Below are positions 19,481 through 28,876 of a stretch of DNA of 28,876 nt, piece after piece. Both the position numbers and the translations under genes were made by a program. How positions within the stretch are numbered: position 1 is the first letter of the stretch; every line of letters begins with the position of its first letter. Below the pieces are notes generated by a model. The model was not told the origin of the DNA, did not search any database, and saw nothing but the letters and a program-made list of their open reading frames with translations. The stretch comes from Asterionellopsis glacialis (taxonomy: Eukaryota; Bacillariophyta; Plagiogrammaphyceae; Rhaphoneidales; Asterionellopsidaceae): the NCBI GenBank assembly GCA_014885115.2, contig WKLE02004282.1, positions 1-28,876 of the forward strand. The letters run 5' to 3'.

Positions 19481-20530
19481 TCCGACACAACTAAAGAACC
19501 TTCCCAGAGGAAAGTCCCTACATTTAAAAGAACTACCTGTATTCGCTGCTGATGAGGTATAATGCAAGTGTACCAAACTGCTACGACGCGGGAATGACAT
19601 GACAATACCCCCGCTAGACATGCGAATTTTCGGAAGAAATTGATATTTGGATGGACGCAAGATGTGTAGTACTCGTGAAGAATAGGAGACTCGTGACGAT
19701 TCTGTACTGTGTATTGGTATCTGAGATAGAAAGAACCTCAAGCAGAGCTGATGCGTCAGACGTTGGGACGACAGAATGGCATGATACTGTACGATTACAG
19801 TAAAACGAAAAAGCGAATTCTGTTAGAAATCCACATCAGTGTTCATGTTCGCTTTTGTGGAGGTAAAGATGCCTATTATTTCCTGTAAGAATATCAGAAG
19901 CACACCTGAATTGATATTGATATTTTATATATTCCGATAGGTCATGTATACTTTCTATAGCCCTCATACTTTGTATGTAACAGTGAAATCTGGTCTTGTA
20001 TGTACGTTATTCAGTGTGTGAGACAGATTTTTTTTGGTATTATGACATAATTTGTGCACTGGGAATAATTAGTCAGTGATGAAAAGTACGAACTTGCATC
20101 GATCTGCTTCTTTTTTATTCATAAAAACTATGAGATTGAAGGCTAATTTCAATTATGAGAGGTACAGCGGCATACGACTGATGGGTACAACTATTGACAA
20201 TGAGATATTCTGCAGGGAGAACATAATGTGAAAGCGAACATTCTTGTTTTGAACTTACAAAAGAGGTGGCAATAAAAAAAGGGAAAGAGTTTTGTCTGAG
20301 TGTTCTGATGGAGTTCTAATGTAGACCAACCAAGTTTTTGATTCGCTTTGGCATTTTGAAAAATTATCAAATGCATCACACACCCATCATCACAACTCTG
20401 TAATTGCCCATCATAATATTATGCTCACCCATCAACTAAAGGTTCGCATCATTTTCCCACTTTAAAATCTATCAGATCCATTGACTCTCGACGCATCAAC
20501 CCATCATCATTATCATCCACAATATAAACC

Positions 20531-22615
20531 ATGACATACTATCCCTTACCAAAACAGAAAACATTATTTTATGTATCATGGGTAACTGGACTCTTATCGC
20601 TATTTGGTTCTTGTGCTATCTGCTACATGATTATTTCCGATCGCAAACGCAAACTCGTCAAGGTGTATCATCGAATTTTATTAGGAATGTCCATCTGTGA
20701 TGTCATTCAAACATTTTGGCACATTATGGGAGCGTTACCCGTACCTCGCGGCACAGACGGTGTCTACGGTGCTCTGGGGAATCAAGCCAGCTGTACGGCG
20801 CAAGGATTCTTTTTACAATTTGGATTGAGTGTTCCGTGTTACTCGGGATCTCTTGCATTATTTTATGTCTTTACGACCAATTCCAAATCTACCAATGCCA
20901 CCACGGTGGAATTAAAAATGGCAAAATATTACGAACCTCTCATGCATGGCATTAGTTTACTCTATCCGCTCGGGACAGCTGTTACAGGATTAGTCATGAA
21001 ACTGTACAATCCTGTCGAAAGTGGTACAGGATGTTGGATCGCCGAATACCCCACCAACTGTGGGGAAGACCCCACGTTAGAATGTGAACGTGGCGAAAAT
21101 GCATTAGCTTACGTGTGGTTATTTGCAGGACTCGAAGTATTAGTGTTATTTGTCACCATTATCATATGTATGATTATCATTTATGTCACAGTCAAACGAC
21201 AAGAAAAGAACATGTTGAAACGGTATGATTTTTCACAGCAACAATCCCGATCATCGATAAATAATAATCAATCATCATCCTTTTTGGAATCCTCCATGAA
21301 TTTTTTGTCAAGGAAATCCAAAAACAACAATAACAATGGTACTAGTAGTAGTAATCAATTCAGTACCATGGACAGTCAAGAAATGACATTAGGTACATCC
21401 TCACGGGACCATGCCCGAAGCACTATGCTAACCACCAAAAATGGAGGACAACCAGAACAACCACAAGAAGGATCCACAGATGCAACTCTTGTTGCTACGG
21501 CTGAAGATCCTTCCTCACAATCACAATCACAACCACCACAAGACGACAACATTACCAAAAAGAAAAAACGTCTTAGTTCAGGATTATTTACCAGAAAAGA
21601 AAGTGTCAAGTCTAAAAAAAAATCCAATGCCAAGGAAATTGCAAAAAAACGTATGGATAAAACCAAATTAGTGGCCAATCAAGCCATGTGGTATATTGGT
21701 ACATTTTTCTTGACTTTTATTTGGTCCTGTATACTCAGTGTCATGGGAGGAATGCCCAATCAAGAAGGCAATACGACAACCAATGTTTATTTCTTTTTAG
21801 ACTTAATGCAAGAATTCTTTTTACCCATGCAAGGCTTCTTTACGTTTTTGGTATATGTTAAACCACGATATGCTAGTTTTCGACGTGATTATCCAGAATA
21901 TTCTCGATTATGGTCCTTATACAGTGCTGTATTGTCCAAGGAAACCATTACAAGTCGTAATCGAACACGACGTGCTAGTTTTTTAACTACAAGTCAGAAT
22001 GGTTGTGGTTATGGTGGTGCTAACAATAATTCAAGTAGTGGACAATATGGTAGTGGTAATGGTAGTCGTTATGACAGTTACTATGCAGCACCCTCTGGAG
22101 CTGAAGTACAAGAAATGTCCTTTCGATCCACTAGTAATAATAGACTGAGTGGGTCAGTTGTAAGTCAAGATTCCAGTACCAACCTTAATACTGCAACCGA
22201 ACGAAATTCATCTATTAATAACAAATCATCCTTGACAACAATCATGATGAATCGTTCCTTACGACAAGAATTGGCAGGTTTAGTAGAAAGTGACAGTGAT
22301 AGTGATAATCATGATGCAACCCACAACAACAACAACAGCAACCATGATGGTCATACGAATAATGCAAGGACATTCATAAATGATACAACACCATCTGAAT
22401 CCAACACATCAAGAGATTTACAAGGAGATGGAGAAGAATCTCCTACTACAATCAATATCCATGAGTATGATGATGATGATATACCAGTAGAAGATATGGG
22501 TCAAGATAGAAATGACAACATCACAAGTGATGCTAAACCAAACGAAGGGACATCATTGTCGTCACCACCATCTGTACCTGACAATATCAATGAAATTCAA
22601 AATAATGTGGTCTAA
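20531..22615 (+). CDS. Seven-helix GPCR-like receptor with long low-complexity loop and tail
   Basis: A single exon of 694 residues without a cleaved signal peptide. Hydrophobic helices lie near 12-36, 48-70, 92-115, 137-157, 192-222, 385-408 and 418-445, giving the seven-span layout with an outside N-terminus. Cys88 just before helix 3 and Cys168 in the loop before helix 5 are placed as the conserved extracellular disulfide of GPCRs. Basic RKRK at 38-41 and VKRQEK at 221-226 mark cytosolic ends. The third inner loop is very long (223-384), rich in Ser, Asn and Gln and ending in Lys-rich patches. The tail (446-694) is Ser/Asn-rich and becomes acidic, offering many possible phosphorylation sites. 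The helix pattern resembles the Dictyostelium cAMP-receptor-like group more than rhodopsin (no DRY motif after helix 3), but the ligand is unknown. It would act at a cell-surface or internal membrane in G-protein signalling. Confidence 0.8.
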   Translation: MTYYPLPKQKTLFYVSWVTGLLSLFGSCAICYMIISDRKRKLVKVYHRILLGMSICDVIQTFWHIMGALPVPRGTDGVYGALGNQASCTAQGFFLQFGLSVPCYSGSLALFYVFTTNSKSTNATTVELKMAKYYEPLMHGISLLYPLGTAVTGLVMKLYNPVESGTGCWIAEYPTNCGEDPTLECERGENALAYVWLFAGLEVLVLFVTIIICMIIIYVTVKRQEKNMLKRYDFSQQQSRSSINNNQSSSFLESSMNFLSRKSKNNNNNGTSSSNQFSTMDSQEMTLGTSSRDHARSTMLTTKNGGQPEQPQEGSTDATLVATAEDPSSQSQSQPPQDDNITKKKKRLSSGLFTRKESVKSKKKSNAKEIAKKRMDKTKLVANQAMWYIGTFFLTFIWSCILSVMGGMPNQEGNTTTNVYFFLDLMQEFFLPMQGFFTFLVYVKPRYASFRRDYPEYSRLWSLYSAVLSKETITSRNRTRRASFLTTSQNGCGYGGANNNSSSGQYGSGNGSRYDSYYAAPSGAEVQEMSFRSTSNNRLSGSVVSQDSSTNLNTATERNSSINNKSSLTTIMMNRSLRQELAGLVESDSDSDNHDATHNNNNSNHDGHTNNARTFINDTTPSESNTSRDLQGDGEESPTTINIHEYDDDDIPVEDMGQDRNDNITSDAKPNEGTSLSSPPSVPDNINEIQNNVV

Positions 22616-22792
22616 AAAAAAAATCACATCCTTTTTTTTTGAAAAAACAACATCCTTCTCTCTCTCACGCACACAATCCACATGCCGTACTGGACAGCTC
22701 TGTTTATATATTCCATAAAAAAGGAAATATCTTGTCTCAAAATAGATGTTTCTATTTTTGTTTTTAACCTTTTCAACCGTAATGCTTTAATA

Positions 22793-22815
22793 AATAAATA
22801 TATATATATATATAT
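22793..22815. repeat. TA dinucleotide microsatellite
   Basis: An AAATAAAT stretch runs into about nine TA units, roughly 180 bp after the receptor stop codon. AATAAA words just before it could act as a poly(A) signal. Confidence 0.85.
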
Positions 22816-23520
22816 GGATATACGTAACTTTTAAAAAATACTACTTCGCCATTGACTTTTTGGACCTAGCATGTACAGACATTACACAAGCAACAACTAA
22901 TCGCCGAGGAATTAAAATCATTATCAGCATGTTGTAAGAATCTTGTTTGAATTACCATTAATTGTATTTTTGACTTCTCTATCTATCCCTCAAAACTACA
23001 ATAAGTAGGACTCCCGTAGGGAAGCAAGAGCTCTGTTAAAAAAGTTATTATCATCATGGGTTCTGGTCTCACTCAATTCTCTCGACTACAGTTGTTGTTG
23101 TACAGTACGTAGTCATTTTGAGAGAGGTTACAGACTCTTTGAATAACTTTGGTTTTTGTGATCTACTTTTGGCTTTCCGAATCTCTGTAGATTGGACAAT
23201 CCTACGGCTGTCCTACGTGCATAATATTCCTGTTCGTGGTAGAGGGAGACTGTCTAGTAGAGCAAGGACCATTCACATGAAAAACTCTAACCTAAAGAGA
23301 GTGGATAGACTATTCGGTAAGCTAGGGAGAGGAGTCCAAAAAAACTGCACTTTTTCCACACATACTCTCCCTCCCTGGATGTTCTCCACACTCTCTCTCG
23401 TCATGAAATAGACCAATAGTAAGTTCTTTAGTTGCTACCCTGCTTAGTAGTCTCTAGGACTAGCGAGCTACTACAGAGAGTAAACTTGTAAAAAGTCAAC
23501 ATAACATTATAATATCCATT

Positions 23521-23883
23521 TCAAAAGCTTTTGAATTTTGCTACACAACTTGTGTACTGTATGATGGCATGATTGAAAAGAATGGCTATTAAAAATGAAG
23601 TTTGGTCTGCTTTGTTGATGAACGTTGGTTTTTCGTTTTCAGGGAGTGATACAAACTGTGCTACTGTAATAACCAGCTTTATAGGTATGCCATTGAAGTA
23701 ACTGGTAACTAGCGTACTGCAATCAGGATGATTGTTGAAGTCTTTTGTTTTACGATAATATTTATTGTTTATATGCTGACATCTACGAAAAGAACTTCCC
23801 CCCTCTGATAGATTTGATATTGTACTTAAGCTACTCGTAATGATCTGGCTACTGCAGGCCTCAAGAATTAAGAGATTCTTCAA
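23521..23883 (-). CDS. Open frame of about 120 codons without ATG start, doubtful
   Basis: The minus-strand frame is open from a stop near 23896 down to a TGA at 23521 but has no ATG at its start. The composition is fairly protein-like (FNGIPIKLVITVAQFVSLPE, then PTFINKADQTSFLIA) and lacks Asn/Lys bias. It could be an exon of a gene whose other parts I cannot place, a decayed gene, or chance. No family is recognised. Confidence 0.2.
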   Translation of the reverse strand: MKNLLILEACSSQIITSSLSTISNLSEGGSSFRRCQHINNKYYRKTKDFNNHPDCSTLVTSYFNGIPIKLVITVAQFVSLPENEKPTFINKADQTSFLIAILFNHAIIQYTSCVAKFKSF

Positions 23884-23965
23884 AAGAACTCCGCTCTACC
23901 CATCAGTAAACTGCGCATGACATCACGTGGGAAGTATAATCTGAACCACACTTACCCCCCTGTGA

Positions 23966-24400
23966 GGTTGGGTTGATTTGTTATCCTTCTATTTATTTTG
24001 CTACGACATTCGCAAGAGATGGGTCAGGGCTGCTGGTGTTCCCATTTTTCGCATTGAAGCGCAACATTCCATAAATGTAATAACATATTAATTAGACCCT
24101 GAAAGACTACGACTACCTTTGATTCTGCCTTTTTATACTGGTGCTTGAAAAGAATTACTCTATGTATTTCGTAAGATATCGGGTTGGGTTTATTTGATAT
24201 CATTTTTTATTGTATTTCTTTGCCTAAGACATTGGTAAGAAATGAGTCGGGGAGGGGTGTTTTGTTTTTTTCGCATTTATCCGCGATATGTCATAAAATG
24301 TAATATGATTTTTATCATTTTTTATGCCCTGGATACCAGTTGCATTAGGTCCTAGTTTGAAAATCTACAACTACCGTATGTGCTTGAAAGATTTACCGGT
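23966..24400. repeat. Diverged tandem duplication, about 200-bp units
   Basis: Unit 1 (about 23966-24165) and unit 2 (about 24182-24400) share GGTTGGGTT, GACATT, GGGTC/GAGTC, TTTTTCGCATT, CATAAA(A)TGTAAT, a CCCTG word and finally GTGCTTGAAAGA-like ends, in the same order at an offset growing from 216 to about 238 bases. Identity is moderate with indels. No frame runs through either copy. Confidence 0.75.
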
Positions 24401-24609
24401 AGGTATTTTCTTTCAACATCGTATTTCAACCTTGGTTAACTTGTTTATTTTAACCACGATCAAAAAAATAAATAAGAATGACTAATGTGTTACACCCCCT
24501 CCAGACCCAATTTTCTAGACAACCATTTCGCAAAAACAAATAGCGAAAAATGCAAAAAAATCGGTCGAGGTGGGATATGGGCCATGTTATGGTAATATAT
24601 CATATACTG

Positions 24610-24819
24610 TACCAGGTAGCTTGTAAATGTGCGTTCGTTATGTGCCGTACAAACCTGTGCTGGCACTTTTACTAACTGGCACTTTTACTATAAATACAAT
24701 ACACGGACAATTAGGACCAAATTACTCTCTAAAAGGTGCTTTATTACGACCTACCGTAAGCTAGTAAGGTATTCCGAGCCTTGCTGTTGGGTGTCCCGTC
24801 ACAGGTACAGTACCTGGTA
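24610..24819. promoter_or_regulatory. TACCWGGTA motif pair with no gene nearby
   Basis: TACCAGGTA at 24610-24618 and TACCTGGTA at 24811-24819, the second preceded by CAGGTACAG, lie more than 1.5 kb before the next recognised gene. If the motif marks promoters, an unannotated transcript may start near here. Confidence 0.35.
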
Positions 24820-25742
24820 GAACTAGAAAAGGATTCGTAAAATCGAGAAACCATTTTTAGGTCGAAGGGAAACTTTCCCATAGTAAATTGAAGCTTCACG
24901 TAGCATTTAAGAACAAACAATCGCTTCGCGTTTCCACATATTGGTCTATGAACCCTTTACGTCATGGTACGCATTCATCATGCAGGAAAATGCATCTGAT
25001 TTCATACACCCTTGTCGTCATCAACGTTTCATAATGGGCAGTAGTGGAATGTTTTTCAGAATGTCAAAGTATTTTGTTGTGTAACATTAGAAGATAGATG
25101 GGTGGTACTGATAACATACGAGCAAGTCGTAGACGACAGTTGGTATTACTGCCCAGACGAAATATTCTATGCACTTTCTGAATGATATCAAATAATATTT
25201 CAAATTCAAGTCCAACATTCGAATTTACTATGAAAGTAATCACTGGAAAGTAATCGCTGTAAAGAGGGATCCAATCCAAAAAGGAAAGCGAATTCTTTGA
25301 AAATCCTGTAGTACCTTTACATAGAACTGATAGGCCCTAAAAATTAGCAGATGGAGAGATGCTGATCGAAAGAAGGTATTATTTAATATAATTATACGTT
25401 AGAATCAATCGTGACCTTTATTTTTAGTATCGTAAAAGATGATACAGTTTTTTAATGCAACCAAAATGCCAATTGGATATTAATTTACAATAAGGACTAA
25501 GTATGACGACAACTGTAGTAAAAAAAGGACCCAGATGACGGTACAAGTTTAGTTCTCAATCTGAAACAATACCCTATCTGTTCTGAAAACAGTAGTATCA
25601 GGTATCGTTTAATAAAAATAAAACCTCGTGTAGATCAGAAGTATCAAAATATATTTAAGGAAAATAAGTGATGTACAGAATAACGAAGGTTTTTTCTTCA
25701 GTCTGCCATTGGACGTCCTGTGCTATTATTCATTATTAGGAG

Positions 25743-26101
25743 TACCTGGTACTATGGTAGGATTTTTTCACATCGCCGATCGCTGACAGATGGTATTATT
25801 AGCTGCTAGAGGCCTAGAATACTCGAGGAATTCTGGTGGGACGTACCCCCCTATCCAGGCGGGTAACTAACAACTATTGAATCGATTACCTATACAGTGT
25901 TTTCTACTGTACTCGATTCAGGTAGGGAGGTCTCAGTCCTACCAGATAATGTGCGATTGTGGTACTATATTTGAAATTACTCTTAGAAGAGGTCATTGCC
26001 TTCGCTGCCAAACAGCGATCCCGAATCCCGAACAGGTATCAGGTTTCATGTAGGTCCTACCTGTGTACTGGTACTAATACTGGTAATTCCTGTACCAGGT
26101 A
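25743..26101. promoter_or_regulatory. TACCWGGTA motifs upstream of the KIX gene
   Basis: TACCTGGTA at 25743-25751 and TACCAGGTA at 26093-26101 lie 633 and 283 bp before the ATG at 26376. Between them are many partial forms (ACTGGTAC, TACCTG, GGTCCTACC), giving a dense belt at 26030-26105. Confidence 0.45.
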
Positions 26102-26310
26102 TTGATGCCGGAGGCACTGGTCGCTACTTTCTTTCTCGTGAAAGATGAGACTTCAATTTGTGCTTCGGGACTGCGCAAGGTACTACTCGTATATTTCTAA
26201 ACAGACCCCACAATAACTAACTATTCAAACGTGACCTAACCATCAAAACGATCTAGTCCGATTATTTCAGAACTCTATTTCAATAACACTCATAAAACCA
26301 AAGACCTATC

Positions 26311-26340
26311 GAACACAAAACAAGAGAACACAAAACAAGA
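26311..26340. repeat. Perfect 15-bp tandem repeat in the KIX leader
   Basis: GAACACAAAACAAGA is repeated without a gap or mismatch, ending 35 bases before the start codon at 26376. It is likely to be within the 5' untranslated leader. Confidence 0.9.
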
Positions 26341-26375
26341 ACTACGACAAAGATTCATCCAACCCGGCACTAATA

Positions 26376-26822
26376 ATGACAGCCTCTGAAGAACAAGAAT
26401 CGGTGTCCGTTGAACGGAAAGAACCGGTAGCAATGAGTTTCGGTGGATGGCAAAATGCTGAAAAGGACAAGTATCAACGCCGTCGCATGGTGCGTTGTAT
26501 TGCAAAAGTATTGCAGAATCGACGTTCATCACTACAGCGGCAGCAGCAACAACTGTCGACAGCATTACCGTTGTCCTCGGAATCCCATCAACAAGAAACG
26601 GCAGCTACTAGAACAAGCTTAATTCAAGTCCAAAGGTATGCTACGAAAATGGAGCATGTTTTGTATGTTTCCGCAATGACAAGAGAAGAATATTCTGATA
26701 TTTCGACACTGCAGATGCGTTTACGTATGATTGCAAATGGAATCCAATCGTGCCGTCGATCATCGGCATCTTCAAGAAATGCAGCATGGTTTACGACAAC
26801 CCCGGCCGCAGCTCAAGCGTAG
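26376..26822 (+). CDS. Small KIX-domain protein
   Basis: A single exon of 148 residues. GGWQNAEKDKYQRRRMVRCI (23-42) fits the first helix of a KIX domain (Trp-led, ending in a hydrophobic and basic face). After a Gln/Ser-rich linker (50-80), IQVQRYATKMEHVLYVSA (83-100) and MTREEYSDISTLQMRLRMIA (101-120) match the second half of KIX, including the YA..ME..LY..A..REEY signature known from CBP/p300 and Mediator subunit 15. KIX folds bind transactivation domains, so the protein probably acts in the nucleus as an adaptor or decoy for activators. It lacks acetyltransferase, TAZ and bromodomain parts, and the linker between helices 1 and 2 is longer than in animal KIX. Similar short KIX proteins occur in diatoms to my knowledge. 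The end (121-148) is basic then Ala/Thr-rich. Confidence 0.8.
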   Translation: MTASEEQESVSVERKEPVAMSFGGWQNAEKDKYQRRRMVRCIAKVLQNRRSSLQRQQQQLSTALPLSSESHQQETAATRTSLIQVQRYATKMEHVLYVSAMTREEYSDISTLQMRLRMIANGIQSCRRSSASSRNAAWFTTTPAAAQA

Positions 26823-26999
26823 ATTTTGCTGACAGAGAAGGGTGTGCGATATACAAATATATAATAGGGGAACTTAAAAATGTATAAATCCGTGCCAGAA
26901 GAAGGTCTATATATGAATTAGTTTCACCTAAGCACTACCGTCGCGTTTTCGTAATATTCCTTTAATCGAAACTATATGTTTGTTGCATTCGCCGTCGAT

Positions 27000-27160
27000 G
27001 TGCATTGATATCTGTCGTTTGTCATAAGATTTATCACGGCAATCGAATAGCTTTTGTCTAGGTCGCTTTTCTGGCGTATAGAACCCTTTCCATGTATCAC
27101 TTAGTTTGATTGTTGTCTGTTGGCATCATTTATCAATGCAATCTCAGGCAGTCTAAAATA
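27000..27160. repeat. Faint tandem duplication, period near 103
   Basis: The segment around 27004-27050 (TTGATATCTGTCGTTTG..CAT..ATTTATCACGGCAATC) resembles 27107-27146 (TTGATTGTTGTCTGTTGGCATC, ATTTATCAATGCAATC). Similarity is moderate and short, so the call is tentative. Confidence 0.45.
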
Positions 27161-27582
27161 TGTGATCTTTTCAGTCTATGATGCACATCATCCATGAGGG
27201 CCTTCAGCCATGAAATTTCTCAAATGTACTGTTGGCGCAGATCTCAGTATTAACAAAGGCAACCTGCGGCGATGTGAAATACGTTCCTCTCGGTGTATTG
27301 ATTCTCAGTTTTTACTACTGTTTGCTCGAGAAGTTTCAGCTTCCTCTGGCTTCATGACTTTGTGAACTCGCTTACGTACTGTATCGACATAAATAAAAAA
27401 CAACACAACTTAAACAGATTTTTGGTGATGCAATCTATGATTTCCCCTATAAATAGAACTACTTATCCTTGAAGGATGAAGCCCCTATTATAGAAATATG
27501 ACGTTTAGATGACGTCTAATAATATCACCCTTTATTAATTGAAAATGCTGTTAAGTATCTGGTAGTACAGTTAGCCTGTAAG

Positions 27583-27678
27583 TACCTGGTAACTACTGGC
27601 GGAGCTTTAGGATGAGTATCCTTTATCATGTATTGTAAATGATCGCGCTTCTACATATAGGTTTACCAGTACCAGGTA
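27583..27678. promoter_or_regulatory. TACCWGGTA motif pair, one within a palindromic run
   Basis: TACCTGGTA at 27583-27591 and TACCAGGTA at 27670-27678; the second is part of ACCAGTACCAGGTACCTGG, where motif and reverse complement overlap. A further exact copy lies at 28282-28290. No gene is recognised on either side. Confidence 0.35.
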
Positions 27679-28645
27679 CCTGGCACATTCTTTTATGTAC
27701 AGAAAAGAGAGGTACACAGTCACCTCCTAATTTGTACAATTCCAATGACATTTCATATAAAAAACTGATAAGTATTCCATCCGACTTGCGGATTTTTTAG
27801 AGATAAAATACATCGGACTAGTCCGAGCACGGTCGGGATGATAGAATATGATTTCTACTCTGACTTCTTGTAAGACAACATATTAAATATTCTTTCCCGA
27901 TCTGTCTTAGGACAAAATGCAAGAGATTACATGGTCGGCTCTTTTGGTTTTCAATTAATGTGAGGCGGGACCATATAATTATGGTGCATGACGTATAGGT
28001 TCGTATTTCTCTTATAGCATGACAAGGCATTTTGTTCGCCACTTACAATAATAAACATGACATCAAAAATTAATGATGAGGACTGTGTTCTTTGTTGTGT
28101 TTGCACGCCATGAGAACTGTTTAACAGATTGCTCGTTATTTTCTTTCTTGATGTAAATACTGTAAATACATCACTGTGTAAGCAGAAACTTGTCTTTTCA
28201 GTAGACTAGGACTACCACATAGGTTTCCGACTTGTCCGTGTATCTTTGTATCTTTTATATTACTTCTTTCCAAAGAAAGTGTACCAGGTATCGTATCTTG
28301 TTGTTTATCAGTCTTGAACTACTTTTATAGTGAGATTCCCTTCCAGACGAAGTTCAAGATACAGAATTAAGACTATATATTTTTCATTTCGGTATGACGT
28401 CAAGGGTTTCTGTAGGTGTCCAGCTCCATAATTTTTGAATCTTTTTTTACTAGGACCTCTAGAGAGAGGTACTTTTTTCCAAAGAGCATCTATCGGTTAA
28501 AATGTACGTCCGGGAGTAACACAATTGGTCAAGATATTTCCTGTACCTTTAGTATTTGATCTCTGTGTCTTGATAAAGTTTGTTGATGTTAAAACTGGTG
28601 ACGCCATCTGACACCCGTGACTTGAATCAGTAACTGCTCGTTGCT

Positions 28646-28737
28646 TTGTTGTTCATACAAAAACAAATTATGATTGTGGCTCCGCCGGCGAAACAATCTT
28701 GCATAAGATTGACAATCAGCGGCTCTATGAACAACAA
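28646..28737. repeat. Nested inverted repeat, possible structured RNA or cruciform
   Basis: TTGTTGTTCATA (28646-28657) pairs exactly with TATGAACAACAA (28726-28737). Inside, TGATTGT (28671-28677) can pair with ACAATCA (28712-28718), and AATCTT-GCAT-AAGATT (28696-28711) forms a small hairpin. A GC-rich palindrome CGCCGGCG (28683-28690) stands in otherwise AT-rich DNA. Confidence 0.6.
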
Positions 28738-28876
28738 CTGGGATCTACAATATTTTGAAACAGTATGTAAGAATGTTGGTGATATGTTTACAGTTTAGCA
28801 CTAAAGGGCAAATCTAAAGTCAACATATTGATTATTATATTCAAACATGAGCCTTAGATATGCAAGCAAAGAAGAT

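Larger units (their letters stand above)
17817..20530. other. Gene-free stretch with two diverged repeat arrays
   Basis: About 2.7 kb between the DUF1995 and GPCR-like genes. Apart from a GATTCAATGTTC repeat array (18343-18650, with an outlying copy at 18137) and a duplicated segment (19098-19480), it holds no convincing gene. The short ATG frames at 18342 and 19100 fall inside the repeats and are AT-driven. The last 150 bases before 20531 are rich in CATCA words and probably form promoter and leader of the receptor gene. Confidence 0.55.
22616..26375. other. Largest gene-poor stretch, 3.8 kb
   Basis: Between the receptor gene and the KIX gene I find only doubtful ORFs. It contains a diverged tandem duplication (23966-24400), TACCWGGTA copies at 24610, 24811, 25743 and 26093, and a GGTAC/AGGTCC-rich belt at 25930-26110. 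A perfect 15-bp tandem repeat (GAACACAAAACAAGA, 26311-26340) sits just before the KIX start codon, probably in its leader. Confidence 0.5.
26823..28876. other. Right-hand gene-free stretch
   Basis: Two kilobases with no convincing gene. It holds a weak duplication at about 27000-27160, TACCWGGTA copies at 27583, 27670 and 28282, a full palindromic CRE (TGACGTCA) at 28395-28402 and a nested inverted repeat at 28646-28737. A 42-codon ATG frame, 28670-28798, overlaps the latter and could be the first exon of a gene leaving the window, but evidence is slight. Confidence 0.5.

Noticed and set aside
19100..19562. Two short plus-strand frames of 60 and 71 codons
   Set aside because: They fall in the two copies of a noncoding duplication but are not aligned with each other as proteins, so they are not a duplicated gene.
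23118..23411. Plus-strand frame of 97 codons
   Set aside because: Mixed basic composition without motif, no promoter-like motif close by and no homologous family recognised; likely chance.
27818..28042. Minus-strand frame of 74 codons without ATG
   Set aside because: No ATG start, AT-driven composition and no recognisable motif.
6245..28402. TGACGT words (for example 6245, 12145, 27499, 27510, 27989, 28395) as CO2/cAMP-response elements known from diatoms
   Set aside because: About ten copies counting both strands are close to the dozen expected by chance at this base composition. Only the full palindrome at 28395-28402 and the close pair at 27499-27515 are mildly notable, and no gene lies next to them.

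Overview
The window looks like nuclear DNA of a diatom or a close photosynthetic stramenopile. It is AT-rich. Genes lie on both strands with 0.4-3.8 kb gaps, and most are intronless. The four introns I can place are short (123-211 nt), all start with GTAAGT and all end in AG. The gene set fits as well: a one-chain SPX-VTC-DUF202 polyphosphate polymerase, a DUF1995 protein with a plastid-type leader, a CRAL-TRIO protein with a diatom-style low-complexity insert, a KIX-domain protein, a seven-helix receptor with a Ser/Asn-rich tail, and a secreted GH78-like glycosidase. The organism call is inferred from these families, not from a search.

Layout. Positions 1-81 (minus) hold the start of a membrane or secreted protein that runs off the left edge. 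1147-1838 (plus, two exons) encodes a probable mitochondrial EF-hand protein whose last codons and stop are repeated in a fresh 71-bp tandem duplication. 2256-4953 (minus, three exons) is the VTC polyphosphate polymerase; upstream of it, at 5279-5532, lies a large hairpin with a perfect 70-bp core. 6984-8319 (plus, two exons) is the CRAL-TRIO protein. 10358-11953 (minus) is an unrecognised Asn/Gln/Ser-rich protein. 13036-15861 (plus) is the GH78-like enzyme. 16719-17816 (plus) is the DUF1995 protein. 20531-22615 (plus) is the GPCR-like protein. 26376-26822 (plus) is the KIX protein.

The gaps are not empty. At least five local duplications of different age lie in them (632-720, 18343-18650, 19098-19480, 23966-24400, 27000-27160), plus the 71-bp copy and the hairpin. 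A near-palindromic 9-mer, TACCWGGTA, occurs 13 times by eye, always outside genes, where roughly 0.2 copies would be expected by chance. It sits 270-760 bp upstream of the EF-hand, CRAL-TRIO and KIX genes and is absent near the other genes. It is the strongest unexplained signal in the window.

The genes do not form an operon-like pathway. They are a normal eukaryotic series of unrelated functions: phosphate storage, lipid transfer, signalling, a plastid protein and an extracellular sugar-active enzyme. I see no tRNA, rRNA, CRISPR array or intact transposon.
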